A stretch of 64,000 nt of DNA, from the NCBI RefSeq assembly GCF_000308615.1, contig NZ_BAGB01000026.1, forward strand, positions 1-64,000. The letters are read 5' to 3'. Shown piece by piece: positions 24,536 through 34,353 of this stretch. The stretch's first letter is position 1. Each line of letters begins with the position of its first letter. The notes under the pieces are model-generated. The model was not told the origin of the DNA and did not search any database. It was given only the letters and a program-made list of their open reading frames with translations. This stretch comes from Nocardia jiangxiensis NBRC 101359. Its GTDB lineage: Bacteria > Actinomycetota > Actinomycetes > Mycobacteriales > Mycobacteriaceae. The position numbers were made by a program, and so were the translations under genes.

Positions 24536-26539
24536 ATGACCGACACCGCGATCGCGCCGAGTCTGCCGAGCAGCCCGCCCGCCCGTCCGGGACGGGGCCT
24601 CCTGCGCTGGGAGAATCTGAGCGTGGCCCTGCTGCTGATCGGGACCGCGGTCGTCTATCTGTGGAATCTGGGTGTCAACGGCTGGGCCAACTCGTTCTAC
24701 GCGGCCGCGGTGCAGTCGGGTGCGCATTCGTGGAAGGCGTTCTTCTTCGGCTCCTCGGACTGGGGCAATTCGATCACCGTCGACAAGACTCCGGCCTCGC
24801 TGTGGCCGATGGAGATCTCGGCGCGGCTGTTCGGTATGCATCCGTGGAGCATGATGCTGCCGCAGGTGCTGTTGGGTGTCGCCTCGGTGGCACTGTTGTG
24901 GGCGACGCTGCGCCGCACGCACGGCAGCGCCGCGGGCGTACTCGGCGGGCTGGCGCTGGCGGTGACTCCCGTTGCGGCGCTGATGTTCCGGTTCAACAAC
25001 CCGGACGCGCTGCTGGTGTTCCTGATGATCGCCGCGGTGTGGGCGATGACTCGCGCGTTGGAGGACGGGCGCTGGCGGTGGTTGGTGCTGTGCGGGGTGC
25101 TGGTCGGATTCGGTTTCCTGGCAAAGCAATTGCAGGTGCTGCTGGTGCTGCCCGCGCTCGCGGTGACCTATCTGATCGCCGGTCCGCCGCGTGTGCTCAC
25201 CCGTCTGTTGCAGCTGTGCGCGGCCGGGGTGGCGATGGTCGCGGGCGCGGGCTGGTGGGTGCTGGTCGCCCAGCTGTGGCCCGCCGCCTCGCGGCCGTAC
25301 TTCGGTGGCTCCGAGCACAATTCGATCATCGAGCTGACCCTCGGCTACAACGGGCTCGGCCGGTTGGGTGTCGGGTCGTCGAGTCCGTTCCCCGGGCCGC
25401 CGGGCGGGCACCTGCCCAAGGGCGGTTTCTTCGGATCCTCGGCCGGGATCACCCGGATGTTCCAGGAGACCGTCGGCGGTCAGATCGGCTGGCTGATCCC
25501 GGCGGCGGTGGCGTTGCTCATCGCGGGAATTCTATTGCGCGGCAAGGCATCCCGGACCGATCCGCAGCGGGCGGCACTGCTGTTGTGGGGTGGCTGGATG
25601 CTGGTCACCGGACTGGTGTTCAGCTTCATGCAGGGCATCTTCCACCAGTACTACACCGTTGCCCTGGCACCCGCGGTCGCCGGGACCGCGGGGCTGGGTG
25701 CGGTGATGGTCTGGCGCGGGCGCGATCGGATGTGGGTGCGGTTCGCCGCGGCGCTGGCCGTCGCGCTGAGCACGGCCGCCGCCATTCTGCTGCTCTCGCG
25801 CACTCCCGACTTCGTGCCGTGGCTGCGCTGGGTGGTGCTGGTCGTCGGCATCCTGGCCACCGTGGCGCTGCTGGTTCCCCGGCCGCACGGCCTCGCGGTG
25901 CCGGCGGCGGTGGCCGCGGTGCTGACCGCGCTGGCCGGTCCGGTCGCCTTTTCGCTGCAGACGATCGGGACGCCGCATTCCGGCGGCATCGTGCTGGCCG
26001 GTCCGAAAACGCAGTTCGGTGACTTTCCGTTCGGCCCGCCGCCGACGCAGGACGAGCCGAAGGGCGGTAAGGCCACGCCGGGGCAGCCGAACGGCCACGG
26101 TACGCCCGCCGACGCGAATACCCCTGCGGGACAGAAGAACAAGGGGCATCAGGGGCCTCCGTTCGGCGGCCCGCCCGATCCGGCCCTGATCACGAAGTTG
26201 CGCGACGGCGGCCCGAACCACACCTGGACCGCGGCGTCGGTGGGATCGATGGCGTCCTCGGACCTGCAACTCGAAGCCGGCTATCCGGTGATGCCGATCG
26301 GCGGCTTCGCCGGCGGCGATCCGTCGCCGACGCTGCAGCAGTTCCAGGACTACGTCGCGCACGGCCGGATCCACTATTTCATCGGCCGCCCCGAACAGAT
26401 GCGCGGTGGGCCCGGCTCGCGCGACCGGACCTCCGCGGCCTCGGAGATCACCCGGTGGGTGGAGCAGCACTACTCGGCGACGACGATCGGTGAACTGCCC
26501 GTCTACGACCTCACCGCACCGAAGAACGCTGCGCGATAA
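24536..26539 (+). CDS. GT39 (PMT/ArnT-like) membrane glycosyltransferase
   Basis: A protein of about 667 residues with 10 or more membrane helices. It belongs to the bacterial PMT/ArnT-like class (YkcB-like): FYAAAVQSGAHSWKAFFFG, then SSDWGNSITVDKTPASLWP, the first periplasmic loop with the catalytic acidic residues. Such enzymes transfer a sugar from a polyprenyl-phosphate donor to an envelope acceptor. The ATG at 24536 follows GGAGGGG; a TTG at 24527 is also open. A Pro/Gly/Lys-rich stretch (about residues 500-550) precedes a periplasmic C-terminal domain. Together with the GT2-GtrA protein it forms a complete donor-synthesis and transfer module. Confidence 0.9.
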   Translation: MTDTAIAPSLPSSPPARPGRGLLRWENLSVALLLIGTAVVYLWNLGVNGWANSFYAAAVQSGAHSWKAFFFGSSDWGNSITVDKTPASLWPMEISARLFGMHPWSMMLPQVLLGVASVALLWATLRRTHGSAAGVLGGLALAVTPVAALMFRFNNPDALLVFLMIAAVWAMTRALEDGRWRWLVLCGVLVGFGFLAKQLQVLLVLPALAVTYLIAGPPRVLTRLLQLCAAGVAMVAGAGWWVLVAQLWPAASRPYFGGSEHNSIIELTLGYNGLGRLGVGSSSPFPGPPGGHLPKGGFFGSSAGITRMFQETVGGQIGWLIPAAVALLIAGILLRGKASRTDPQRAALLLWGGWMLVTGLVFSFMQGIFHQYYTVALAPAVAGTAGLGAVMVWRGRDRMWVRFAAALAVALSTAAAILLLSRTPDFVPWLRWVVLVVGILATVALLVPRPHGLAVPAAVAAVLTALAGPVAFSLQTIGTPHSGGIVLAGPKTQFGDFPFGPPPTQDEPKGGKATPGQPNGHGTPADANTPAGQKNKGHQGPPFGGPPDPALITKLRDGGPNHTWTAASVGSMASSDLQLEAGYPVMPIGGFAGGDPSPTLQQFQDYVAHGRIHYFIGRPEQMRGGPGSRDRTSAASEITRWVEQHYSATTIGELPVYDLTAPKNAAR

Positions 26540-26552
26540 CGAGACCGGAGGC

Positions 26553-26578
26553 CCCGCGCCTGCACCTACAGGCGCGGG
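26553..26578. terminator. hairpin between the convergent GT39 and pnkp genes
   Basis: A perfect 10-bp stem, CCCGCGCCTG with CAGGCGCGGG, and a 6-nt loop. The hairpin spans the pnkp stop codon (26566-26568). Confidence 0.6.
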
Positions 26579-29139
26579 TCGACCGGCTCGGATTCCAGGG
26601 CCAGGACTGCGAAGACGGCTTCGTGGACGCGCCACAGCGGCTCTCCCGTGACGAAACGGTCCAGCGACTCCAGCCCGAGGGCGTATTCGCGCAGGGCCAT
26701 GGAGCGCTTGCGGCCGAGGCCACGCGAGCGCAGACGGCGCAGCTGGTCGGGGCGCAGGTACTCCGGGCCGTAGATGATGCGAAGGTATTCCGGCCCACGG
26801 CATTTCACACCCGGTTGCACGGGACGGCCACTGCGCGTGGCAGTTCCGTGCGTCAGCGCCTCGACCGGCTTGACCACCATGCCCTCGCCGCCGCTCGCGG
26901 TGAGTTCGGTCCACCACGCGGTCGCCTCGGCCTCGGCCCGCGGGTCGGACAGTTGCACGATCGTCCGGCGGGTCCGGGTGAACAGTTCGGTATCCGCGGC
27001 GGCGAGTGCATCCAGCTTGGCCAGATGCCATTCATGTTCGCGCACAGCGTAGTTCACGCCCTCGGCGGCCAGGATCTGGAACGGGGCGAGCCGCAGGCCG
27101 TGCATGCCCGACACCGGCCAGCAGTACCGGCCGTACGCGGCGGTGAACGCCTCGGCGTCCGCACGGCGCGCGGAGGTGCGGGCCGCGAGCTCGCCGACGT
27201 CCTGGCCGCGTGCGGCAGCGGCCGCGAGCAGTTCGTCGGCCGCGCCCAGCGAAGCCCGCGCCGCCGCACCGACGGCCGCGTACTGATCACGCAGCAGACC
27301 CATCGCCTTGGCCGACCACGGCATGAGTTCCGCGTCCAGGGCGAACCAGTCCGAGCCCAATTCCTCGAACAGGCCCGAACTTTCGGCCGCGGCGCGGATC
27401 CGGCTCAGCACTGCTTCGGTCAGCGCCGGATCGTCGAAGAAGGGTCGGCCGGTGCGGGTGTAGAGCGCGCCGGTGCTGCCGTCCTCGATGCCGAAGCGGT
27501 CCCGGGCGGTGTTCGCCGAGCGGGTCAGCACCGCGATGGCGCGCGAACCCATGTGCTTCTCCTGACACACCACGGCGGGGACGCCCTCGCTGCGGTAGTA
27601 CGCGAACGCCTGCGCCGGATGTTCCAGCAGAGCGTCGGAATCGGCTGTGGCGCAAGGTGACATCGTCGGCGGCAGGTAGATCAGCCAACGCGGATCGACC
27701 GCGAATCGGCTCATCACCTCCAGCGCCGCGCTCGCGTTCTCCTCCTGAACGCTCACCCGGCCGAGTTGACGGGTCTCCACCACACGGCGGCCCAGGACGT
27801 CGTCCAGCTCCAGGACGCCCGGATCACGGTGCGTCGCACCGCCCGGCGCCGCGATGTCCTCCAGCGGGCGCGCCGGTTCACACCAGACCTGCTGTGCGGG
27901 AACCGATACCGGTTCACGCTCGGGATAGCGCAGCGCGGTGAGCCGTCCGCCGAACACCGCGCCGGTGTCCAGGCACAGGGTGTTGTTGACCCAGCGCAGT
28001 TCGGTGGTCGGAGTGTGCCCGTACAGGACCGTGGCGCGGCCGCGATAGTCCTCGGCCCACGGGTAGCGCACCGGCAGGCCGAATTCGTCGGTCTCCCCGG
28101 TGGTTTCGCCGTACATGGCGAACTGGCGCACCCGGCCCGAGGCCCGTCCGTGGTACTGCTGCTCGAGTCCGGCGTGCGCCACCACGAGATCGCCGCCGTC
28201 CAGGACGTAGTGTCCGATCAGGCCGCGACAGAAATCGTGTGCGGCCCTGCGGAATTCGTCGTCCTCCTGATCGAGCTGAGCCAGCGACTCGGCCAAACCG
28301 TGCGCGATGGTGACCTTGCGCCCGTCCAGCGCGCGGACCAGTTTGTACTCGTGGTTTCCGGTGACGCACAACGCATGCCCGGCCTCGACCATGCCCATGA
28401 CCAGCCGCAGCACGCCCGGGGTGTCGGGGCCGCGATCGACCAGGTCGCCGACGAATACCACCGTGCGCCCGTCGGGGTGCCGGGCGTCCACCGGACGTCC
28501 GGACTCGTCCCGGCGCAGGGCGTAGCCCAATTCGCCCAGCAGCGTCTCCAATTCGGCGCGGCAGCCGTGGACGTCGCCGATCACGTCGAACGGGCCGGTC
28601 AGCTCGCGGCGGTCGTTCCAGAGCTTCTCGTCGACCACGGTCGCCGCATCGATCTCCTCGACGCCGCGCAGCACGAACACCCGGCGGAAACCCTCGCGTT
28701 CCAGACTTCGCAGGCTGCGGCGCAGGTCGCGCTGCTGCCGGGTCACCACGTGCGCGCCGAGGTGCGCGCGTTCGGTGCGTCGGGCATTGCGATCCAGGCA
28801 GACCCGCTCCGGGACGTCCAGCACGATCGCGACCGGGAGAACATCGTGTTCGCGGGCCAGCCGGATCAGCTCCGCCCGCCCGTGCTGCTGCACATTGGTC
28901 GCATCGACCACGGTCCGCAGACCGCGCCGCAGCCGCACGGCGGCGATGTGGTGCAGGAGTGCGAAGGCGTCGTCGGTAGCCGACTGATCGTTCTCGTCGT
29001 CGCTGACGATGCCGCGGCAGGCGTCGGAGGAGACGATCGCGGTGCGCGGGAAATGCTTGTGCGCGAAGGTGGATTTACCCGAGCCGGTGCAGCCGACCAG
29101 TGCCACCAGGGACAGTTCGGGGACGGACAGTTCGACCAT
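26566..29139 (-). CDS. pnkp: polynucleotide kinase-phosphatase-ligase Pnkp of the RNA-repair system
   Basis: An 857-residue three-domain end-healing and sealing enzyme. The N-terminal 5'-kinase has the P-loop GCTGSGKST at residues 16-24. A central metallophosphoesterase (2',3'-phosphatase) contains DVIGDVHGC, VGDLVDRGPD, VTGNHEYK and VVAHAGL. The C-terminal adenylyltransferase (ligase) domain has the nucleotidyl Lys528 in QEKHMGSRA and a late VVKP motif. Size and order match Clostridium thermocellum Pnkp. The ATG at 29139 overlaps the hen1 stop (TGATG), so translation is coupled. In the known system ligation needs Hen1, encoded just upstream. Probable role: repair of RNAs, such as tRNAs, cut by ribotoxins. 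Confidence 0.96.
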   Translation of the reverse strand: MVELSVPELSLVALVGCTGSGKSTFAHKHFPRTAIVSSDACRGIVSDDENDQSATDDAFALLHHIAAVRLRRGLRTVVDATNVQQHGRAELIRLAREHDVLPVAIVLDVPERVCLDRNARRTERAHLGAHVVTRQQRDLRRSLRSLEREGFRRVFVLRGVEEIDAATVVDEKLWNDRRELTGPFDVIGDVHGCRAELETLLGELGYALRRDESGRPVDARHPDGRTVVFVGDLVDRGPDTPGVLRLVMGMVEAGHALCVTGNHEYKLVRALDGRKVTIAHGLAESLAQLDQEDDEFRRAAHDFCRGLIGHYVLDGGDLVVAHAGLEQQYHGRASGRVRQFAMYGETTGETDEFGLPVRYPWAEDYRGRATVLYGHTPTTELRWVNNTLCLDTGAVFGGRLTALRYPEREPVSVPAQQVWCEPARPLEDIAAPGGATHRDPGVLELDDVLGRRVVETRQLGRVSVQEENASAALEVMSRFAVDPRWLIYLPPTMSPCATADSDALLEHPAQAFAYYRSEGVPAVVCQEKHMGSRAIAVLTRSANTARDRFGIEDGSTGALYTRTGRPFFDDPALTEAVLSRIRAAAESSGLFEELGSDWFALDAELMPWSAKAMGLLRDQYAAVGAAARASLGAADELLAAAAARGQDVGELAARTSARRADAEAFTAAYGRYCWPVSGMHGLRLAPFQILAAEGVNYAVREHEWHLAKLDALAAADTELFTRTRRTIVQLSDPRAEAEATAWWTELTASGGEGMVVKPVEALTHGTATRSGRPVQPGVKCRGPEYLRIIYGPEYLRPDQLRRLRSRGLGRKRSMALREYALGLESLDRFVTGEPLWRVHEAVFAVLALESEPVDPRL

Positions 29140-30869
29140 CACGCCGCTCCCTTCCCGGCCGCCCGCGCCGGTTTGTCGAAGACCGCCAGCTGGGTCGGGG
29201 ATCCGTACGCCGGATCCCGTGGGCCGACCGGCTCGAAACGCACCAGGTACCCGTACTTTTCGGCGACTCGACCCGCCCACGCCTCGAATTCCGCACGGCT
29301 CCACTCGAACCGGTGGTCCGGATGCCGGAACGATCCGGCGGGCAGCGTCTCGAACAGTGCGTTGTATTCCCCGTTCGGTGTCGTCACGATCACCGATCCC
29401 GGTGCGGCGGAACCGAATACCGCCTGTTCCAGGGCGCCCAGCCGCGGCGGATCGACATGTTCGATCACCTCCATGAGCACCGCCGCGTCGAATCCGCGCA
29501 GTGCGGCGTCACCGTAGGTCAGCGCCCCCTGTCGCAATGTGATCCGGTCGGCAACCCGCTGCGGGGCACGATCCAGCCGCAACCTGCGCTGCGCGATCCG
29601 CAACGCGCGCATCGACACATCGACTCCCACGATCTCGGCGAACGTCTTGTCCGCCAGCAACTCCCGCAACAGGGCGCCCTCACCGCAGCCCAGATCGAGC
29701 ACTCGGCGAGCGCCCACGTCGTGCAGCGCACCCAGTACGGCAGCACGTCGCGCGACCGCCAGCGACGGTCGTGCAGCTTCCTGTGTGGTTCCTTCGGCCG
29801 GAACATCCGAGCCCGGGGTCTGCATCGAATCACTCGCGGCGTTGTCAGCGAGGTCGGAGCTGTCGACGCCCGTGCCGGGCGCATCGTCGATCTCTACGGC
29901 GATGCTGTTGCTCTGTGCACGGTCGTCGATCGAGTCGGTGGCCGCGGTGGACGACGTCCGGCCGTTCCGTGCCGACGCTGTCGATTCGTGCGCCGGGAAG
30001 GCCCTCGTCTCGGGCACGACTATGCTCCGCTTCGCAAGCTCGCTGGAAGTCGGTGTCTCCGAACCGTATTCGTCCGTACCGGGCTCGTCGACCGCATCGA
30101 GGGACTCCGGGTCGGTGTCATCGATCTCGGCCAGGCGGGCCAGAGCGGTGCGCACCAGGGAGTGCCTGCGCGCGAGGTAGCGGCGGGTGATCCAGCTGCG
30201 TTCGGGGTGAGCGGGGAGCCAGCCGGAGCCCGCGCGCAGCAGTTTGTCGATCTCGTCGGCGGCGAGCCAGTAGTGCTTGCTGCCGTCCAGGACCGGCAGC
30301 AGCACGTACAGGTGGGACAGAGCGTCGGCGAGACGTATCGCTCCGGTCAATTCCAGTTGTACGTAACGGGATTCGCCCCATTCGGGAAATGCCGGATCGA
30401 GCGGGATCGGGGTGGCGCGAACCTGCCAGCCCAGCGGTGCGAACATCCGCTCGGCCGTGTCCGGGCCGCCCTTGCAGGCCACCGCGGGCAGTTCGATCCG
30501 CAGCGGCAGCGCGCCGGCCGCGAGCTCGGGGCGCTGACCGCACTTGCCGTGCAGGGCGCTCTCGAACACCGTCGAGATCGCGACCGACAGCAGTGAGGAA
30601 GCCGCGTAGGGCCGATCGTTGACGTACTGGCCGAGGCTGAATTCCGGTGTGCCACGGGTCTTTCCGCGCACCAGCCGGACAGGGTCGATCTCCAGCAGCA
30701 GCGCCGCGGTACACCGCTGCTCGGTCGCCTCGGGATACAGGACGTGCGCCGAACCGTAGGACTGCTCGAACACCTGCACCCGCGCCGGGTTCTTGTGCAG
30801 CAGAAAGCCCAGGTCGGTGGCGGCCCAGTCGGCGCCTTCGGCTCGGGTACACGTAATGCTCAGCAACAC
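29139..30869 (-). CDS. hen1: 3'-terminal RNA ribose 2'-O-methyltransferase Hen1
   Basis: A 576-residue partner of Pnkp. The N-terminal domain (MLLSITCTRAEGADWAATDL onward, about 240 residues) is the part that activates Pnkp ligase. The C-terminal methyltransferase has DLGCGEGALL at about 388-397 and the metal-binding EVIEH with a later RHPDHRFEW, as in Hen1. It methylates the 2'-OH at the break so the repaired RNA resists recleavage. Bacterial Hen1 proteins are usually about 465 residues. Here a low-complexity acidic/Ser/Thr linker of about 120 residues (245-365) joins the domains. The start is GTG 30869. It follows the phosphoketolase gene by 64 bp. Confidence 0.95.
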   Translation of the reverse strand: MLLSITCTRAEGADWAATDLGFLLHKNPARVQVFEQSYGSAHVLYPEATEQRCTAALLLEIDPVRLVRGKTRGTPEFSLGQYVNDRPYAASSLLSVAISTVFESALHGKCGQRPELAAGALPLRIELPAVACKGGPDTAERMFAPLGWQVRATPIPLDPAFPEWGESRYVQLELTGAIRLADALSHLYVLLPVLDGSKHYWLAADEIDKLLRAGSGWLPAHPERSWITRRYLARRHSLVRTALARLAEIDDTDPESLDAVDEPGTDEYGSETPTSSELAKRSIVVPETRAFPAHESTASARNGRTSSTAATDSIDDRAQSNSIAVEIDDAPGTGVDSSDLADNAASDSMQTPGSDVPAEGTTQEAARPSLAVARRAAVLGALHDVGARRVLDLGCGEGALLRELLADKTFAEIVGVDVSMRALRIAQRRLRLDRAPQRVADRITLRQGALTYGDAALRGFDAAVLMEVIEHVDPPRLGALEQAVFGSAAPGSVIVTTPNGEYNALFETLPAGSFRHPDHRFEWSRAEFEAWAGRVAEKYGYLVRFEPVGPRDPAYGSPTQLAVFDKPARAAGKGAA

Positions 30870-30933
30870 TCTGCGATCTTCACCCGCACACATCGATCGC
30901 GGCAACCCAATTCCGGACACCGCCGCGCCGAGT

Positions 30934-33402
30934 TCACCTCGCGCGATACGGCCACTTCCAGTCCGCGACCGCGGGAATGTCCACCCCGTGCTCGCGGGTC
31001 CACGCGCGGGCCGCCAACCGGGCGTCCACCATCTCCTGCCGCAGTCCGGCGGCGCGCTCACGCAGGCCCGGCACCCGGTCCACGACGTCCATGACCAGGT
31101 GGAAGCGGTCCAGGTCGTTGAGCATGACCATGTCGAAAGGCGTTGTCGTGGTGCCCTTCTCCTTGTACCCGCGGACATGCAGACCGCTGTGGTTGGTGCG
31201 GCGGTAGGCGAGCCGGTGGATCAGCCACGGATAGCCGTGGAAGGCGAAGATCACCGGCCGGTCGGCGGTGAACAGGGTGTCGAACTCGCTGTCGGACAGG
31301 CCGTGCGGATGTTCCTCCCGGGGCACCAGGCGCATCAGGTCGACCACATTCACCACCCGGATCCGCAACTGCGGCAGTCGTTCTCGCAGGATCGCCGCGG
31401 CGGCCAGGGTCTCCAGCGTCGGCACGTCACCGGCGCAGGCCAGAACCACATCGGGACTGGTTCCGGTCTCGTCGTTGTGCCCGGCCCAGTCCCAGATGCC
31501 GATACCGCGGGTGCAGTGCGTGATGGCCTCGGACACCGAAAGCCAGTCCGCCTGAGGCTGTTTCCCCGCGACGACCACGTTCACATAATGACGCGAACGC
31601 AGACAGTGGTCGTAGGTGGACAGCAGGGTGTTGGCATCCGGCGGCAGATACACCCGCACGATCGAGGGGCTCTTGTTCAGCACGACGTCCAGGAATCCCG
31701 GATCCTGATGGGTGAATCCGTTGTGATCCTGCCGCCACACATGTGAGGACAGCAGGTAGTTCAGGCTCGCGATGGGCAGTCGCCACGGGACCGCGGCGCT
31801 GGCGTCCAGCCATTTGGCGTGCTGGTTGAACATCGCGTCGACGATGTGGATGAACGCCTCGTAGCAGGTGAACACCCCGTGCCTGCCGGTGAGCAGATAG
31901 CCCTCCAGCAAGCCCTGGCACATGTGCTCGGACAGCACCTCCACGACCCGGCCGGTGCGATCGAGTTTCACGTCGTACTCGCCGATCTCGGCCTGCCAAT
32001 TGCGGCCGGTCACGGTGAGGATGTCCTGTAATCGGTTGCTGGCCAGTTCATCCGGGGCGAAGGTGAGGAAGTTGTCCGGATTGGCCGCGGTGACATCGCG
32101 CAGCCAGGCGCCCAGCACCCGGGTGGCCTCGTGCGCGGTCGCGCCCGGTGCGGGCACCTCGACGCCGTAGTCCCGCCAATCCGGCAGCCGCAGATCCCGC
32201 ACGAGCGCGCCGCCGTTGCTCACCGGATTGGCGCTCATCCGCCGATCCCCGAGCGGCACCAGCGCCCGCAGCCGGGGCGTCGGCGCGCCCGTGTCGTCGA
32301 ACAACTCCTGCGGTCGGTAGGACCGCAGCCACTGTTCGAGCACCGCCCGATGCCCCGCGTCCGTGCGGGCCGCGGGCAGCGGCACCTGATGCGCCCGGAA
32401 GGTGCCCTCGACCCGCTCGCCGTCGACCACCGGGGGACAGGTCCAGCCCTTGGGTGTGCGCAGCACGATCATCGGCCAGATCGGACGCTCGTCCACGTCG
32501 TCCTCGCGGGCGGCGCGCTGGATCTCGGCGATGCGGTCCAGGCAGCTGTCCACGGCGGTGGCGGTGGCCTGGTGCACCGCGGCCGGATCGTCGCCCGCGA
32601 CGATGATCGGCTCGTAGCCGTATCCGCGCAGCAGCGCGACCAGCTCGGCCTCCGGAATACGGGCCAGCACAGTGGGATTGGCGATCTTGTACTCGTTCAG
32701 CGCCAGGATCGGCAGCACCGCGCCGTCCCGGGCGGCATTGAGGAATTTGTTCGCGTGCCAGCTACCCGCCAGCGGACCCGTCTCGGCCTCGCCGTCGCCG
32801 ATGACGCAGAACACCGTCAGTTCCGGATGATCCAGTGCCGCGCCGAACGCGTGCAGCAGCGAATAGCCGAGTTCGCCGCCCTCGTGGAACGAACCGGGCG
32901 TCTCGGGGGCGCAGTGGCTCGGCACGCCGCCCGGATAGGAGAACTGCGCGAACAGTTCGCGCATCCCGTCGGCGTCGCGGGCGATATGGCTGTACAGCTC
33001 CGAATAGGTTCCTTCGAGCCAGCCGCAGGCGTTCGGGCCCGGCCCGCCGTGGCCCGGTCCGGCCACGAACACCGCGTCCAGATCGCGGGACAGAATCGCC
33101 CGATTGGCATGTGCCCAGATCAGATTCAATCCCGGGACGGTGCCGAAATGCCCGAGCAGGCGCGGTTTGATGTGCGCGGGTTCGAGCGGTGTGCGCAGCA
33201 GCGGGTTGTCCATCAGATAGATCTGGCCGACCGCCAGATAGTTCGCCGCGCGCCACCACGCATCCAGATCCGTGAGTTCCTCGCGGTTCAGCGGACCGGG
33301 TGCGTCGGAGAGCAGATAGGGCTGCGGGGCGATGGTCTCGCCGTCGTGGCCGCCGACATTGTCGGCCGAGGTGTCCTCGGAGATGGTTGCCTGATCGGTC
33401 AT
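30934..33402 (-). CDS. xfp: phosphoketolase (xylulose-5-P/fructose-6-P type)
   Basis: An 822-residue thiamine-diphosphate enzyme that splits xylulose-5-phosphate (and often fructose-6-phosphate) into acetyl-phosphate and a smaller sugar phosphate. Family segments include [40 protein letters not shown], the ThDP motif region [20 protein letters not shown] and [16 protein letters not shown]. Length and full collinearity match the family. ATG 33402. Upstream of hen1 on the same strand, so cotranscription is possible, although a functional link to RNA repair is not apparent. Divergent from an FKBP gene. Confidence 0.96.
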   Translation of the reverse strand: MTDQATISEDTSADNVGGHDGETIAPQPYLLSDAPGPLNREELTDLDAWWRAANYLAVGQIYLMDNPLLRTPLEPAHIKPRLLGHFGTVPGLNLIWAHANRAILSRDLDAVFVAGPGHGGPGPNACGWLEGTYSELYSHIARDADGMRELFAQFSYPGGVPSHCAPETPGSFHEGGELGYSLLHAFGAALDHPELTVFCVIGDGEAETGPLAGSWHANKFLNAARDGAVLPILALNEYKIANPTVLARIPEAELVALLRGYGYEPIIVAGDDPAAVHQATATAVDSCLDRIAEIQRAAREDDVDERPIWPMIVLRTPKGWTCPPVVDGERVEGTFRAHQVPLPAARTDAGHRAVLEQWLRSYRPQELFDDTGAPTPRLRALVPLGDRRMSANPVSNGGALVRDLRLPDWRDYGVEVPAPGATAHEATRVLGAWLRDVTAANPDNFLTFAPDELASNRLQDILTVTGRNWQAEIGEYDVKLDRTGRVVEVLSEHMCQGLLEGYLLTGRHGVFTCYEAFIHIVDAMFNQHAKWLDASAAVPWRLPIASLNYLLSSHVWRQDHNGFTHQDPGFLDVVLNKSPSIVRVYLPPDANTLLSTYDHCLRSRHYVNVVVAGKQPQADWLSVSEAITHCTRGIGIWDWAGHNDETGTSPDVVLACAGDVPTLETLAAAAILRERLPQLRIRVVNVVDLMRLVPREEHPHGLSDSEFDTLFTADRPVIFAFHGYPWLIHRLAYRRTNHSGLHVRGYKEKGTTTTPFDMVMLNDLDRFHLVMDVVDRVPGLRERAAGLRQEMVDARLAARAWTREHGVDIPAVADWKWPYRAR

Positions 33403-33531
33403 TGCGCAGAATCCCCTCTCGAACGAAAGGTTGTGCTGGGCTCGGGATGACGCGAGACGTAACCGCTTCGGATTCGGCTCTCACGCTACCGGGCGCAGTG
33501 CGCGACAGCACGGTGGATTAGGGTGCGGCGC

Positions 33532-34104
33532 ATGCACACACTGGCCAGAATTCTCGGTGCGACGGCGGTCACGGCGGCTGCGGTCGCGCTCACCGCGTGC
33601 AGTAGCAGCAGCACCTCGTCGTCCTCGGCGAGCTCGACCAGCGCCGCGGCCTCGACGGCCCCGCAGGCGCAGTCCGCCGCACCGGCGAGCCACGGGCGTG
33701 AATGCACCGCCGACGACGTCAAGACCGCTGGCGGTTTCGGTCAGGCTCCGACGATCACCATTCCCGACGACTGCGATCCGCCCACCCACCTGGTGACCAA
33801 GGATCTGATCACCGGAACCGGACCGGCCGCGAAGACGGGCGATCAGGTGAGCATGAACTACACCCTGGTCACCTGGTCGGACAAGAAGAAGCTGGACAGC
33901 TCCTTCGATCGGCACGAGCCCTTCCCGCTGCAACTCGGCGCAGGTCAGGTCATCCCCGGCTGGGATCAGGGCCTGGTCGGCATCCAACAGGGCGGCCGCC
34001 GCCTGCTGATCATCCCGCCCAACCTCGGCTACGGCGAGGGCGGCAACGGCATCAAGCCCAACGAAACCCTGGTCTTCGTCACCGACGCGGTCAAAGTCGG
34101 GTAG
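33532..34104 (+). CDS. lipoprotein FKBP-type peptidyl-prolyl isomerase
   Basis: A 190-residue exported protein. The signal peptide ends in a lipobox LTAC (Cys near residue 23), followed by a Ser/Ala-rich linker to about 55. The C-terminal FKBP domain contains GDQVSMNYTLVTW, FPLQLGAGQVIPGWDQGLVG and LGYGEGGNGIKPNETLVF. It probably assists folding of exported proteins on the outer face of the membrane. ATG 33532. Divergent from phosphoketolase; 249 bp before tig. Confidence 0.93.
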   Translation: MHTLARILGATAVTAAAVALTACSSSSTSSSSASSTSAAASTAPQAQSAAPASHGRECTADDVKTAGGFGQAPTITIPDDCDPPTHLVTKDLITGTGPAAKTGDQVSMNYTLVTWSDKKKLDSSFDRHEPFPLQLGAGQVIPGWDQGLVGIQQGGRRLLIIPPNLGYGEGGNGIKPNETLVFVTDAVKVG

Positions 34105-34353
34105 CTGACCGGTCCGCCTCCCCGCGATTTCAGCGTGCCGTCGGGCGCAACGAGACTTTCGTGTCGGGCCGACGGTTGGTAGGGCGCTCGGGCTTCGGGC
34201 GTACCCCGGGAGTACCCATGTCCATCCGAGATCAGTTGTTCGGTTGGCATCCTGGCCGGTTTCTGCACGGGGACCGGGGTCGACTAGGCTGTTCGGGATG
34301 CGTCCGGGGGGACGAAGACTTGAACTTCATCCAGTGAACAACGAACAAGGAGC

